This document shows positions 43,962-54,832 of a DNA stretch of 64,000 nucleotides, piece after piece. The notes beneath the pieces were generated by a model. The model searched no databases and was not told the origin of the DNA. It saw only the letters and a list, made by a program, of their open reading frames with translations. Source of the DNA: Bradyrhizobium sp. CB1717 (GTDB taxonomy: Bacteria > Pseudomonadota > Alphaproteobacteria > Rhizobiales > Xanthobacteraceae); assembly GCF_029714325.1 (NCBI RefSeq), contig NZ_CP121666.1:5704001-5768000 (forward strand), written 5' to 3'. The translations under genes and the position numbers were made by a program. Position 1 is the first letter of the stretch; each line of letters opens with the position of its first letter.

Positions 43962-44621
43962 ATGAATTTCCTGCCGCTCTGGCGCTATCAGAACCAGCTC
44001 ATCGACGGCGCCATCGTCACGCTGGAGCTGACGGTGATCTCGGCGCTGGCCGGGCTCGTGATCGGCATCGCCGGCGCGGTCGCGCTGAAGGGGCGCATCA
44101 CGCCGCTGCGCTGGCTGGTGCGCGGATACATCGAGCTGTTCCGCAACACGCCGTCGCTGATCCAGATCTTCATCGTCTTTTTCGTGCTGCCGAACTTCGG
44201 CCTGAAGCTGCCGGCCTTCGAGGCCGCCGCCGTCGCGCTGTCGCTCTATTTCGGCGCCTACTCCGTCGAGATCATTCGCGCCGGCCTCGATTCCATTCCC
44301 CGCAGCCAGGTGGAGGCCGGCCAGTGCCTCGGACTGTCGGGCTGGCAGGTGTTCCGCCACATCATCCTGCCGCCGGCGCTGCGCAACGCCTATCCGGCCG
44401 TGACCAGCCAGTTCGTCCTTTTGCTGCTCGGAACCTCGCTCGCTTCGCAGGTCGCCGCCGACGAGCTGTTTCATGTCGCCGGCTTCATCGAGAGCCGCAC
44501 CTATCGCAGCTTCGAGGTCTATGCGGTGATCTGCGCGGTCTATTTCGCGATGGCGATGTCGTTCAAGGCGCTGTTCGCCATCATCAGTCTGGCGGCCTTC
44601 CGCTGGCCGCGGCGGCGCTGA
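43962..44621 (+). CDS. Polar amino-acid ABC transporter permease 1
   Basis: This 219-residue inner-membrane permease is of the His/Glu/Gln/Arg group with about five helices. The EAA loop that contacts the ATPase is EAGQCLGLSGWQVFRHIILP. It starts eight bases after the deaminase stop and ten bases before permease 2. The pair forms a heterodimer channel. Confidence 0.95.
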   Translation: MNFLPLWRYQNQLIDGAIVTLELTVISALAGLVIGIAGAVALKGRITPLRWLVRGYIELFRNTPSLIQIFIVFFVLPNFGLKLPAFEAAAVALSLYFGAYSVEIIRAGLDSIPRSQVEAGQCLGLSGWQVFRHIILPPALRNAYPAVTSQFVLLLLGTSLASQVAADELFHVAGFIESRTYRSFEVYAVICAVYFAMAMSFKALFAIISLAAFRWPRRR

Positions 44622-44631
44622 GGGACCAGCG

Positions 44632-45282
44632 ATGCGATCCTTCTCCCTCATCGATTTCGTCTCGCTGTTCGCAGCACTGCGCTGGACCGTCGCACTCGTC
44701 GCGCTCGCGCTCGCCTTCGGCGCGCCGCTGGCGCTCGGGCTTGCGCTCGGCCGCATCAGCCGGTTCGCGGGCCTGCGCTGGGCGATGGCGGCTTGCATCC
44801 AGGTGATCCAGAGCGTGCCGCTGCTTGGCCTCTTGTTCTTCTTCTATTTCGGCATGCCGGTTTTCCTCGGCATCCAGGTGCCGGCGCTTGTCGCCGTGAC
44901 CGTCGCCTACACGCTCTACACCGCCGCCTTCCTCGGCGAGATCTGGCGCGGCGGGCTGGAGGCCGTGAAGCAGGCGCAATGGGAAGCCGGCGCCTGCCTC
45001 GGCCTCTCCGCCTGGCAGCAGTTCCGCCACATCATCGCGCCGCAGGCGCTGCGGCTGTCGCTGCCGCCGACCGTCGGCTTCCTGGTGCAGCTCATCAAGG
45101 GCACCTCGCTCGCCTCGATCCTCGGCTTCGTCGAGCTTGCCCGCGCCGGACAGGTGGTGAGCGCGGCGACGTTCCAGCCGCTGCTCACCTACGCGCTGGT
45201 CGCTGCGATCTATTTCGCGCTGTGCCTGCCGCTCACGCTCTGGTCCCGCTCCCTGGAGGCCCGCCTCGATGGCTCTCGTTGA
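44632..45282 (+). CDS. Polar amino-acid ABC transporter permease 2
   Basis: This 216-residue permease has the EAA loop EAGACLGLSAWQQFRHIIAP and the ELFRGTP-like region replaced by VIQSVPLLGLLFFFYFG. It is a partner of the permease encoded upstream. Its end overlaps the ATPase start by 14 bases, so translation is coupled. Confidence 0.95.
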   Translation: MRSFSLIDFVSLFAALRWTVALVALALAFGAPLALGLALGRISRFAGLRWAMAACIQVIQSVPLLGLLFFFYFGMPVFLGIQVPALVAVTVAYTLYTAAFLGEIWRGGLEAVKQAQWEAGACLGLSAWQQFRHIIAPQALRLSLPPTVGFLVQLIKGTSLASILGFVELARAGQVVSAATFQPLLTYALVAAIYFALCLPLTLWSRSLEARLDGSR

Positions 45283-45997
45283 AATCCGCGACGTGCACAA
45301 GACATTCGGCAAGGTCGAGGTGCTCAAGGGCGTCTCGCTCGATGTCGAGGAAGGCGAGATCGTCACCATCATCGGCCGCTCCGGCTCGGGCAAGTCGACG
45401 CTGCTCCGTTGCATTAACGCGCTGGAGAGCGTCGATTCCGGCGAGATCCGGGTCGAGGGCCAGAAGGTCCACGCCAAGATGCCTGACCTGAAGAAATTCC
45501 GTCAGCGCGTCGGCATCGTGTTCCAGGCCTTCAATTTGTTTCCGCATCTGAAGGTCGAGCGCAACATCACGCTCGCCCCGCTGCTCACCGGGCGTATCGA
45601 GAAAGCGAAAGCACGTGCGCTGGCTGAGGATGTGCTCACCCGCGTCGGCCTCTCCGACAAGATCGACGCCTGGCCGGAGCAGCTCTCCGGCGGCCAGCAG
45701 CAGCGCGTCGCCATCGCGCGCTGCCTCGCCATGTCCCCTCACCTCATGCTGTTCGACGAGGTGACCTCCGCGCTCGACCCCGAGCTCGTCGGCGAAGTCC
45801 TGAAGGTGATGGAGGCGATGGCGAAGCAGGGCATGACCATGATCCTCGTCACCCACGAGATGGGCTTTGCCCGCAACGTCGCCAACCGCATCGTCTTCAT
45901 GCACCAGGGCCGCGTCTGGGAACAGGGACCGCCGGCCAAACTGTTTGCCAACCCTGAAACTCCCGAGCTCGCAAGCTTCATCGCTTCCGCGAAATGA
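45269..45997 (+). CDS. Amino-acid ABC transporter ATP-binding protein
   Basis: The 242-residue ATPase has Walker [14 protein letters not shown]-loop [11 protein letters not shown], signature [16 protein letters not shown] and Walker [16 protein letters not shown]. It belongs to the HisP/GlnQ type. It powers import by permeases 1 and 2. GAGG lies upstream of its ATG, inside the permease 2 gene. Confidence 0.97.
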   Translation: MALVEIRDVHKTFGKVEVLKGVSLDVEEGEIVTIIGRSGSGKSTLLRCINALESVDSGEIRVEGQKVHAKMPDLKKFRQRVGIVFQAFNLFPHLKVERNITLAPLLTGRIEKAKARALAEDVLTRVGLSDKIDAWPEQLSGGQQQRVAIARCLAMSPHLMLFDEVTSALDPELVGEVLKVMEAMAKQGMTMILVTHEMGFARNVANRIVFMHQGRVWEQGPPAKLFANPETPELASFIASAK

Positions 45998-46032
45998 TCA
46001 TCGTCCACCAAATCCGTCACCAGGAGAGAGCT

Positions 46033-46830
46033 ATGAGAAAGTTGAAGTCCCTCTTCACCATCGCTGCCGCGGCGCTTGCCGTTCTCGCCGCACCGAACCT
46101 TGCCAAGGCCGACAAGCTCCAGGACGTGCTCGGCGCCGGCAAGATTCGCGTCGGCATCCTCACCGATGCCGCGCCGTGGGGCTTCAAGGACGACAAGGGC
46201 GAAATCGCCGGCCTCGACGCCGATCTTGCAAAACTGATCGCCGCCGACATGGGCGTGAAGCTCGAGCTCGTGCCGGTGACGGGCGCCGCTCGCATCCCGA
46301 GCCTCTTGTCGGACAAGATCGACATGCTGATCGCAGGCCTCGGCGCAACGCCCGAGCGCGCCCAGCAGGTGATGTTCTCGCAGCCCTACGCCGTGGTGAA
46401 TCTCGGCGTCTATGGCGCAAAATCGCTTCCCTCAGCCACCGGCAAGAAGCCCGACAATCTCGACGGCCGCAGCGTTGCGGTGGCCAAGGGCTCGACGCTC
46501 GACGTCTGGCTCACCGACAACGCCCCGAAGGTAAAGCTGGTGCGCTTCGAGGACACCCCGGCCGCTATCGCAGCCTATCTCGCCGGACAGGCCGACACGT
46601 TCGCGGAGAACAGCGCCATTGCGCTGAAGGTCCAGGACCAGAACCCGACCAAGGAGGTCGAGCTGAAATTCCTGATCCGCCAGTCGCCGGCCCATGTCGG
46701 CGTGCGCCAGGGCGAGCAGAACCTGCTCAACTGGATCAACACCGACATCTTCTTCAACAAGCTGAACGGCAAGCTCGGCGCACTTCAGCTGAAATGGTTC
46801 AAGGAAGAGCAGTCGCTTCCGACCCTGTAA
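46033..46830 (+). CDS. Periplasmic amino-acid-binding protein (SBP family 3)
   Basis: This 265-residue solute receptor has a signal peptide (SLFTIAAAALAVLAAPNLAKA, trimmed here to its core AAAALAVLAAPNLAKA). The family 3 fold features IRVGILTDAAPWGFKDDKG, AGLDADLAKLIAADMGVKLE and DMLIAGLGATPERAQ. AGGAGAGAG precedes ATG 46033. It delivers the ligand to the ABC permeases encoded just before. The ligand probably is a polar amino acid or acylated derivative, as the binding region keeps the charged pattern of the family, but it cannot be specified. Confidence 0.95.
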   Translation: MRKLKSLFTIAAAALAVLAAPNLAKADKLQDVLGAGKIRVGILTDAAPWGFKDDKGEIAGLDADLAKLIAADMGVKLELVPVTGAARIPSLLSDKIDMLIAGLGATPERAQQVMFSQPYAVVNLGVYGAKSLPSATGKKPDNLDGRSVAVAKGSTLDVWLTDNAPKVKLVRFEDTPAAIAAYLAGQADTFAENSAIALKVQDQNPTKEVELKFLIRQSPAHVGVRQGEQNLLNWINTDIFFNKLNGKLGALQLKWFKEEQSLPTL

Positions 46831-46839
46831 GCTCGCACA

Positions 46840-46863
46840 CGGCTCCCGCATCAGCGGGAGCCG
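46840..46863 (+). terminator. Hairpin between binding-protein and RidA genes
   Basis: CGGCTCCCGC pairs with GCGGGAGCCG around a four-base loop, ten bases after the binding-protein stop. No T-run follows. In importer operons such hairpins protect the binding-protein mRNA and lower downstream expression rather than end transcription. Confidence 0.6.
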
Positions 46864-46884
46864 ACCTTCACGAGGAGAATTGAG

Positions 46885-47229
46885 ATGATCAAGCGTTACG
46901 TCGTCGGCTCGCGCATGAGCCAGGCCGTCGCCGCAAGCGGCATGGTGCATATCGCAGGCCAGGTCGCAGATGACCGCAAGGCGGGCATCGTGTCGCAGAC
47001 CCAGCAGGTGCTGGCCAAGATCGACGCGCTCCTGAAGGAAGCCGGCACCGACCGCTCCAAGCTGATCGCGGTCAACGTCTTCCTGCCGCACATCACCGAC
47101 TTCGACACCATGAACTCGGTCTACGACGCCTGGATCGATCCGGCCAACCCGCCGGCGCGCGCCTGCGTCGAAGCCCGGCTCGCCGATCCCGATTTGCGCG
47201 TCGAGATGACCGCGGTCGCCTTGCTGTAA
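46885..47229 (+). CDS. RidA-family enamine/imine deaminase
   Basis: The 114-residue product belongs to the YjgF/YER057c/UK114 family. Conserved parts are ASGMVHIAGQVADD, QTQQVLAKIDALLKEAG, VNVFLPHITDFDTMN and PARACVEARLADP, which includes the arginine that binds the substrate carboxylate. RidA hydrolyses reactive enamines such as 2-aminoacrylate that PLP dehydratases release. Its place in an operon with a PLP deaminase supports that job. GAGGAG precedes the ATG. Confidence 0.93.
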   Translation: MIKRYVVGSRMSQAVAASGMVHIAGQVADDRKAGIVSQTQQVLAKIDALLKEAGTDRSKLIAVNVFLPHITDFDTMNSVYDAWIDPANPPARACVEARLADPDLRVEMTAVALL

Positions 47230-47291
47230 CGGCGCCGCTTTTTCTTCAACCTTCGGCCGGCGTCGGCGACGACGCGGCCTCGAGGCAAGCC

Positions 47292-48320
47292 ATGCATACC
47301 GGACTTTTTCACGAGATCGACTTCGAGAAGGACCAGAAATGGTCCGGCCATCTCGGCATTCCCTTCTCGATCGACCGCTCCCCCTACTTCCAGCTCAAGA
47401 TCCCGATCTTCCGGATCAAGAACGGCGCCGGACCAAAACTGCTGTTGATGGCCGGCAATCACGGCGACGAATATGAGGGCGAGATCACGCTGACGCGGCT
47501 GTACCGCCGGCTCAACGCGAAGGACATCAAGGGCGAGATCACCATCCTGCCCTTCGCCAATTGGCCGGCCGTGATGGCAGCGCGCCGCCGCTCGCCGCTC
47601 GACGAGGGCAATCTCAACCGCGCCTTCCCGGGCGATGCCGCGGGCACGCCGACCTTCCGCCTGGCGCATTTCCTCGAGCACGAGCTGTTTCCGCGCCACG
47701 ACGTCGTGTTCGACATCCATTCCGGCGGCACCTCGATGGCGCATGTGCCTTGCGCGCTGATCGAAAGGCAGGGCCCGCCCGAGATGTTCGGCCACGCGCT
47801 GCGCCTGATGGAAGGGCTCGGCATGCCCTTCGCTTTCGTCGCCGAGAACGGCGCCACGGCGCCGACCTCGATGGCGGCGGCCGCGCGCGCCGGCGCGATC
47901 GGGCTGTCGGGCGAATTCGGCGGCGGCGGCACCGTCACGCCGCAGACCATGGCGTTCACCGCGCGCGCGGTCGATCGCCTGCTGCTCGCGCTCGGCCTCG
48001 TCCAGGCGCCCGTGCTGGGGCCGCATGCGCCGGTCGAGCGCGCCACTGAACTGCTGGCGCTGCAGAGCCACGCCCAGGCGGTGTTCGCGACGCGCCGTGG
48101 CTGGTTCGAGCCCGCCGTCACCGTCGGTGCGCGGGTCAAGGCCGGCGACATCGCCGGCTGGTATCACGACTTCGAGCGTCCCGAGCTTGCCGAAGAGGTG
48201 CTGCGCTTCCCCGCCGACGGCATCGTGATCTCGCAGCGGCTGCACACCGACAGCCAGAGCGGCGACTGTCTCGTCCAGGTCGGCCGTGCGTTGTCGCGTG
48301 AGGAGTTGCCTGCGCGGTGA
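47292..48320 (+). CDS. Zinc deacylase, succinylglutamate desuccinylase/aspartoacylase family (AstE/DoeB-like)
   Basis: The 342-residue product has the zinc site of the family: AGNHGDEYEGE supplies the His and Glu, and VVFDIHSGGTSM the second histidine. NLNRAFPG is also typical. A C-terminal lipoyl-like beta domain (about 255-335) completes the structure. Relatives remove acyl groups from N-acetyl-diaminobutyrate (DoeB/EutE) or N-succinylglutamate (AstE). The DoeA/EutD hydrolase of ectoine breakdown is absent, so an ectoine route is not supported. In this operon the enzyme may release a free amino acid for the deaminase. The start has a weak site (AGGCAAGCC). Confidence 0.9.
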   Translation: MHTGLFHEIDFEKDQKWSGHLGIPFSIDRSPYFQLKIPIFRIKNGAGPKLLLMAGNHGDEYEGEITLTRLYRRLNAKDIKGEITILPFANWPAVMAARRRSPLDEGNLNRAFPGDAAGTPTFRLAHFLEHELFPRHDVVFDIHSGGTSMAHVPCALIERQGPPEMFGHALRLMEGLGMPFAFVAENGATAPTSMAAAARAGAIGLSGEFGGGGTVTPQTMAFTARAVDRLLLALGLVQAPVLGPHAPVERATELLALQSHAQAVFATRRGWFEPAVTVGARVKAGDIAGWYHDFERPELAEEVLRFPADGIVISQRLHTDSQSGDCLVQVGRALSREELPAR

Positions 48321-48349
48321 CGTGAACAGGTGCCGCGGCGAACTCGCTG

Positions 48350-48490
48350 CCCCTCTCCCGCTTGCGGGAGAGGTCGCGAAAGCGATCCGGGTGAGGGTTT
48401 TCTCCTCTTGGGGATTTCGTCCGTAAGCCTTGGACGATCCCGACGCGGAGACACCCTCTCCCCACCCCTCCCCCGCAAGCGTGGGAGGGA
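48350..48490. repeat. Intergenic inverted repeats (CTCTCCCGCTTGCGGGAGAG type)
   Basis: A hairpin (CCTCTCCCGC with GCGGGAGAGG) at the left end is followed by a second partner region (CCCTCCCCCGCAAGC, GTGGGAGGG) at the right end. This is a common intergenic repeat form in these genomes. It separates the deacylase gene from the LacI gene. Confidence 0.65.
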
Positions 48491-48565
48491 GCGCAGCGTC
48501 GTCGAGGTTGCAATGAACTCTGATCTCACCATGCTCTAAGCTATGTTGGACTCTTCAGGGATTCG

Positions 48566-49630
48566 ATGACCGATCCGGCAAAGCCAGGCTATGACGACGT
48601 GGTGCGCATTCCGGCGCCGCCCGGCCGCAGCAATGCGACCGGACGGCCGCCGCGCATCGAGGAAGTAGCGGAGCGGGCCGGCGTCGCGCCGATCACGGTG
48701 TCGCGGGTGCTGCGCCACCCCGAGAAGGTCAATCGAAAGACCCGCGAGCGCATCCTCGAGGTGATCGAGGCGACCGGGTACGCCTCCAACCCGCATGCGC
48801 GCGCGCTGCGCTCGGGCCGGTCGAACGTCGTCGTCGCCTTCGTCTCCAACATCCTCAGCCAGCAGTTCGGCCTCGCGGTGCGCAGCTTCGCCGCGACGCT
48901 GGAGCCGGAAGGCTTCGAGGTGCTGGTCGGCCAGACCTCCTACTCCTATGCCAAGGAGGTCGCGATGATCCAGTCGCTGCGCGGCATCCGCCCCGCCGCG
49001 GTGATGTTCACCGGCGTGATCGAGCTCGAGGAGAACCGCTCAGCGCTGGCCGAGCTCGGCATTCCCGTGATCGAGACCTGGGCGTTTCCGCGCGATCCCA
49101 TCGACATGCTGGTCGGCCTGCCCAATGCGGATGCCGGCGCCATGGCGGCGCAGAGGCTGGCGGAGGCCGGACATCGCCGCGTCGCCTTCATCGGCCGCAA
49201 CAGCGGCCGTGGCGCGCTCCGCCGCGACGGTTTTCGCACGGCAGCGGCAAAGCTCGGCCTCGAGATCGTCCATGAGATCGGTGTCGGCGAGATCACGGGC
49301 CTCGTCGACGGCCGTGCCGCCTTCACCGCCCTGCTCGCGCGCGGCGGCGAGGTCGACGCCGTGTTCTGCGCCAACGATCTGCTGGCGACCGGCGCGCTGA
49401 TCGAGGCCCGCGCCCGCGGCCTGTCGGTGCCGCGCGATCTCGCCGTGCTCGGCTTCGGCGACAACGACGTCGCCGACCAGATCACGCCTGGCCTCACCAC
49501 CATCTCGTTCGATGCGACGGCCCTGGGGCGGATTGCGGGGGAATTGCTTTTGGCCCGGCTCGCCGGCGCGCCGGCAGCCGAGCAGCGGCTCGCGGTCGAA
49601 TTGTCCCTGATCGAGCGCGGCAGCGTCTGA
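48566..49630 (+). CDS. LacI-family transcriptional regulator
   Basis: This 354-residue regulator has a helix-turn-helix with hinge (IEEVAERAGVAPITVSRVLR, then GYASNPHARALRSGRSN) at about residues 32-90. A periplasmic-binding-protein-like ligand domain follows (VVVAFVSNILSQQFGLAV, FCANDLLATGALIEARARG, DITP-like ADQITPGLTTISFD). It has about 30 extra residues before the usual start. It lies on the same strand as the importer operon and is its likely regulator, acting at the palindrome near 42600. The ligand could be the imported amino acid. Confidence 0.93.
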   Translation: MTDPAKPGYDDVVRIPAPPGRSNATGRPPRIEEVAERAGVAPITVSRVLRHPEKVNRKTRERILEVIEATGYASNPHARALRSGRSNVVVAFVSNILSQQFGLAVRSFAATLEPEGFEVLVGQTSYSYAKEVAMIQSLRGIRPAAVMFTGVIELEENRSALAELGIPVIETWAFPRDPIDMLVGLPNADAGAMAAQRLAEAGHRRVAFIGRNSGRGALRRDGFRTAAAKLGLEIVHEIGVGEITGLVDGRAAFTALLARGGEVDAVFCANDLLATGALIEARARGLSVPRDLAVLGFGDNDVADQITPGLTTISFDATALGRIAGELLLARLAGAPAAEQRLAVELSLIERGSV

Positions 49631-49639
49631 GCGCGGGAC

Positions 49640-49936
49640 TTAAGCGACGGTCTTGAGATCCTGCTGGATCGCAGCTAGCAGGGATTGCAGCGTTGCGCTG
49701 TCCACCGGCTTGGAGTCGGCGATCGCGGGCTGCATGCTGGCGCGCTGCGCAACTTTCACCGGGCGCTTCGGGAACGGCGGCGGCGCCGGCATCGCGGCTG
49801 GCGTGAAATCCCCCTCTTCCTCCTCGGCATGAACGAACTTGCCATGGATGACGTCGTCGCGGCGGCCCATGACGAACATCGTCGCCCAATAGCCGGCGGC
49901 CAGGAGGATTACGCAGAAAAGAACAATCTCTAACAT
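49640..49936 (-). CDS. Small single-pass membrane protein
   Basis: The 98-residue product has one N-terminal helix (IVLFCVILLAAGYWATMFVMG). A charged linker with Glu runs and a Pro-rich part come next, then a C-terminal helix (ATLQSLLAAIQQDLKTVA). No family is recognised. It is convergent with the LacI gene, nine bases from its stop. Confidence 0.55.
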   Translation of the reverse strand: MLEIVLFCVILLAAGYWATMFVMGRRDDVIHGKFVHAEEEEGDFTPAAMPAPPPFPKRPVKVAQRASMQPAIADSKPVDSATLQSLLAAIQQDLKTVA

Positions 49937-50087
49937 CGCAGCACCTGAAATATGCGCGATGATTCAATGCCTTCGCCGGTCCGTCAATGAACACGCGGTC
50001 ACACCTGCGGCTTTTGCGGGCAGGTGTGACCATTTGGTGACTCTTTCTTAACCATCCACCGCCCGATGGGGGCTGGATGCGGCCAGA

Positions 50088-51110
50088 TCAGGCCTTGTCC
50101 GGCCCGACCCGGACCAGCTGCTTGCCGAAATTGGCCCCCTTCAGCAGGCCCATGAAGGCGCCGGGGGCGCTGTCCAGGCCCTCAGTGACGAACTCCTTGT
50201 ACTTGACCTTGCCGTCGCGGACCCAGCCGGACATGTCGCGCAGGAAGTCGCCGTGGCGACTGGCGAAGTCGGAGACGATGAAGCCGCGGAAGGTCAGCCG
50301 CTTGGTCAGGGTCGCGCGCATCATGGATGCTGCCCATTTCGGCGGCTTGGCCTCGGTGTCGTTGTAATGGGCGATCAGGCCGCAGACCGGCACGCGGGCG
50401 AACGGGTTGAGCAGCGGGAACACCGCCTCGAACACGGCACCGCCGACATTCTCGAAATAGACGTCGATGCCGTTCGGGCAGGCGAATTTCAGCTTGGCCG
50501 GAAAATCGGTTTCGCGATGATCGAGGCACTCGTCGAAGCCGAGCTCCTTCACCACGTAGTCGCACTTGTCCTTGCCGCCGGCGATGCCGACCGCGCGTGC
50601 GCCCTTGATCTTCGCGATCTGCCCCACGGCCGAGCCGACTGCGCCGGAGGCGCCGGCGACGACGACGGTCTCGCCCGGTTGCGGCTTGCCGATGTCGAGC
50701 AGGCCCGTATACGCCGTCATGCCAGGCATGCCGAGCACACCGATGGACGTCGAGATCGGCCCGAGCTTGGGATCGACCTTGATCAGGCCCTTGCCGTTCG
50801 AGATCGCATGGGTCTGCCAGCCGGAGCGGATGCGGACGATGTCGCCTTTGGCGAAGTCGGGATTGTTCGAGGCCGCGACCTCACTGACCGCCTCGCCTTC
50901 CATCACGCCGCCGATCGGCACCGGCGCGGCGTAGGACGGCCCCTCGCTCATGCGGCCGCGCATATAGGGATCGAGCGAGAGCCAGATCGTGCGCAGCAGG
51001 ACTTCGCCTGCGCCGGGTGTCGGCACTGCGAATTCCTCGATGCGGAAATCGGACGGTTTGGGTTCGCCGACGGGACGCGCGGCGAGAACGATGCGTTTGC
51101 CTTGGGACAT
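50088..51110 (-). CDS. NADP-dependent oxidoreductase, leukotriene B4 dehydrogenase/CurA-like
   Basis: This 340-residue zinc-free medium-chain reductase has the family marks LSLDPYMRGRM near the N-terminus, VVVAGASGAVGSAVGQIAKI for NADP binding and YFENVGGAVFEAVFPLLN. Members reduce the double bond of enones such as curcumin or prostaglandin relatives; the native substrate here is unknown. ATG 51110 has GGAGGAAG upstream. It stands alone, flanked by a palindromic repeat. Confidence 0.9.
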   Translation of the reverse strand: MSQGKRIVLAARPVGEPKPSDFRIEEFAVPTPGAGEVLLRTIWLSLDPYMRGRMSEGPSYAAPVPIGGVMEGEAVSEVAASNNPDFAKGDIVRIRSGWQTHAISNGKGLIKVDPKLGPISTSIGVLGMPGMTAYTGLLDIGKPQPGETVVVAGASGAVGSAVGQIAKIKGARAVGIAGGKDKCDYVVKELGFDECLDHRETDFPAKLKFACPNGIDVYFENVGGAVFEAVFPLLNPFARVPVCGLIAHYNDTEAKPPKWAASMMRATLTKRLTFRGFIVSDFASRHGDFLRDMSGWVRDGKVKYKEFVTEGLDSAPGAFMGLLKGANFGKQLVRVGPDKA

Positions 51111-51129
51111 GGCTTCCTCCACTTTTCTG

Positions 51130-51243
51130 TCATTGCGAGCGAAGCGAAGCAATCCAGTCGCGTCAACACAAAAGCTCTGGATTGCTTCGTCGCATCAGCG
51201 CAAAATTGCTACGCAATTTTGTCGCGAGCTCCTCGCAATGACG
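51130..51243. repeat. Palindromic unit (CATTGCGAGCGAAGCGAAGC type)
   Basis: The left arm CATTGCGAGCGAAGCGAAGC and the right end CCTCGCAATGACG form an incomplete palindrome, with an internal copy of ATTGCTTCG. It is related to the units at 37885 and 54833. It lies upstream of the CurA-like gene. Confidence 0.7.
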
Positions 51244-51370
51244 AGCTTGTGGCAGGTGCGCGTCACGAACTCGATGCCATCGCCCGCCTTGTGCGCAATT
51301 GCGCACTGGGGCGGGCGATCCAGTATTCCAGAGGCGGCTGTGATCGAACCGAGAAGCCGCGGCGTACTGG

Positions 51371-51393
51371 ATGCCCCGGTCAAGCCGGGGCAT
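51371..51393 (-). terminator. Hairpin downstream of guaB
   Basis: ATGCCCCGG pairs with CCGGGGCAT around a five-base loop, about 20 bases after the guaB stop on the minus strand. There is no clear T-run. It may end or protect the guaB transcript, or be a remnant of an intergenic repeat family (CCCCGGTCAAGCCGGGG). Confidence 0.5.
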
Positions 51394-51413
51394 GACAGCG
51401 GCGTGTGAAGCGA

Positions 51414-53332
<1,919 letters not shown>

Positions 53333-54823
53333 ATGGTCGACAAGCAACGCATCATTCCGCTGATCGTGGCCACTGCTCTCTTCATGGAGAACATGGATTC
53401 GACTGTCATCGCCACCTCGCTGCCGGCGATTGCGGCCGACATCGGCACCAGCCCGCTGACGCTGAAGCTCGCGATCACCTCCTACCTGCTGTCGCTCGCG
53501 GTGTTCATCCCGGCGAGCGGCTGGACCGCCGACCGCTTCGGCGCGCGGATGGTGTTCGCGATCGCCGTCGGCGTGTTCATGGTCGGCTCGGTCGGCTGCG
53601 CGCTCTCGACCTCGGTCACCGATTTCGTGTTCGCGCGCATCCTGCAGGGCATGGGCGGGGCGATGATGACGCCGGTCGGTCGCCTCGTGCTGCTGCGCTC
53701 CGTCGACAAGAGCGCGCTGGTCAATGCCATGGCCTGGGTGACGGTCCCTGCCCTGATCGGCCCGGTGATCGGGCCACCGCTCGGTGGTTTCATCACGACC
53801 TACGCGTCCTGGCACTGGATCTTCCTGATCAACATCCCGATCGGGCTGCTCGGCATCTTCATGGCCTTGAAGTTCATCGATCCGATCAAGAGCGAGACGC
53901 AGGAGCCGTTCGATCTCTACGGCATGGTGCTCGCCGGCATCGGCCTTGCCGGCATCGCTTTCGGTCTCTCCGTGGCCGGACTCAACCTCCTGCCCTGGAG
54001 CACGGTGGCCGCACTGGTCGTGGGCGGCGCGATCTCGATGACGCTCTATGTCCTGCACGCGCGGCGGACGGGGTCACCGGTGCTGGACTTTTCGCTGCTC
54101 AAGCTGCCGACGCTGCGCGCGGCGATTCTCGGCGGCTTCCTGTTCCGTCTCGGCATCGGCGCGCTGCCGTTCCTGCTGCCGCTCCTGATGCAGATCGGCT
54201 TCGGCCTGTCGCCGTTCCATTCCGGCCTCGTCACTTTCGCCTCTTCGCTCGGGGCCATGGGCATGAAGACGCTGGCGGCGCGGATCATCCGCACCTTCGG
54301 CTTCCGCAATTTGATGACGGTGAACGCGATCATCAGCGCCTTCTTCCTCGGCGTCTGCGCGCTGTTCACCGTGACGACCCCGCTGCTGATCATCATGGTG
54401 ATCCTGGTGGTCGGCGGCTTCTTCCGCTCGCTCGAGTTCACTGCCATCAACACGGTCGCCTATGCCGATGTGGAAAGCCCGCAGATGAGCCGCGCCACCA
54501 CGCTGGTCAGCGTCAACCAGCAGCTCGCGGTCTCCGCCGGCGTTGCCGTCGGCGCAGCATCCGTGGAGACGACGATGTGGCTCAGCCATGTCAGCGAGCT
54601 CAACGCCACCGTGTTTATGCCAGCCTTCGTCGTGATCGCGCTGACCTCAGCGACCTCGAGCTGGTTCTTCTGGCAGATGCCCGCCGATGCCGGCCAGGAG
54701 ATCTCCGGCCGCAAGGCCGTCGAGGTCGCAAGCCGCAAGGGCGCCGCCAAGAGCGCGGCCAGCGCCGCCGTCAAGACGGCGACGGAGGATACGCAGGACG
54801 TACGGGATCAAAGGCTGGGGTAG
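53333..54823 (+). CDS. MFS transporter, DHA2/EmrB-type
   Basis: This 496-residue exporter has about fourteen helices. Family parts are ATALFMENMDSTVIATSLPAI in helix 1, GWTADRFGARMVFAIAVGVF in the loop 2-3, and RILQGMGGAMMTPVGRLV and PVIGPPLGGFITTYASWHW (motif C) in helices 4-5. It likely exports drugs or toxic metabolites with proton exchange. A tail of about 45 residues rich in Lys, Ala and Ser is extra and basic. ATG 53333 follows a weak site. Confidence 0.93.
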   Translation: MVDKQRIIPLIVATALFMENMDSTVIATSLPAIAADIGTSPLTLKLAITSYLLSLAVFIPASGWTADRFGARMVFAIAVGVFMVGSVGCALSTSVTDFVFARILQGMGGAMMTPVGRLVLLRSVDKSALVNAMAWVTVPALIGPVIGPPLGGFITTYASWHWIFLINIPIGLLGIFMALKFIDPIKSETQEPFDLYGMVLAGIGLAGIAFGLSVAGLNLLPWSTVAALVVGGAISMTLYVLHARRTGSPVLDFSLLKLPTLRAAILGGFLFRLGIGALPFLLPLLMQIGFGLSPFHSGLVTFASSLGAMGMKTLAARIIRTFGFRNLMTVNAIISAFFLGVCALFTVTTPLLIIMVILVVGGFFRSLEFTAINTVAYADVESPQMSRATTLVSVNQQLAVSAGVAVGAASVETTMWLSHVSELNATVFMPAFVVIALTSATSSWFFWQMPADAGQEISGRKAVEVASRKGAAKSAASAAVKTATEDTQDVRDQRLG

Positions 54824-54832
54824 GTCTCTCCC

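Noticed and set aside
43698..45477. Long minus-strand frames (366 and 297 codons)
   Set aside because: They cover the deaminase end and the permease genes, which have clear homology on the plus strand.
47292..48320. Ectoine degradation (eut/doe) operon
   Set aside because: The deacylase resembles DoeB/EutE, but no DoeA/EutD, aminotransferase or EutB/EutC-type genes are present, so only one enzyme type is shared.
50253..51395. A 380-codon plus-strand frame
   Set aside because: It is antisense to the CurA-like gene and runs through a palindromic repeat at its end.
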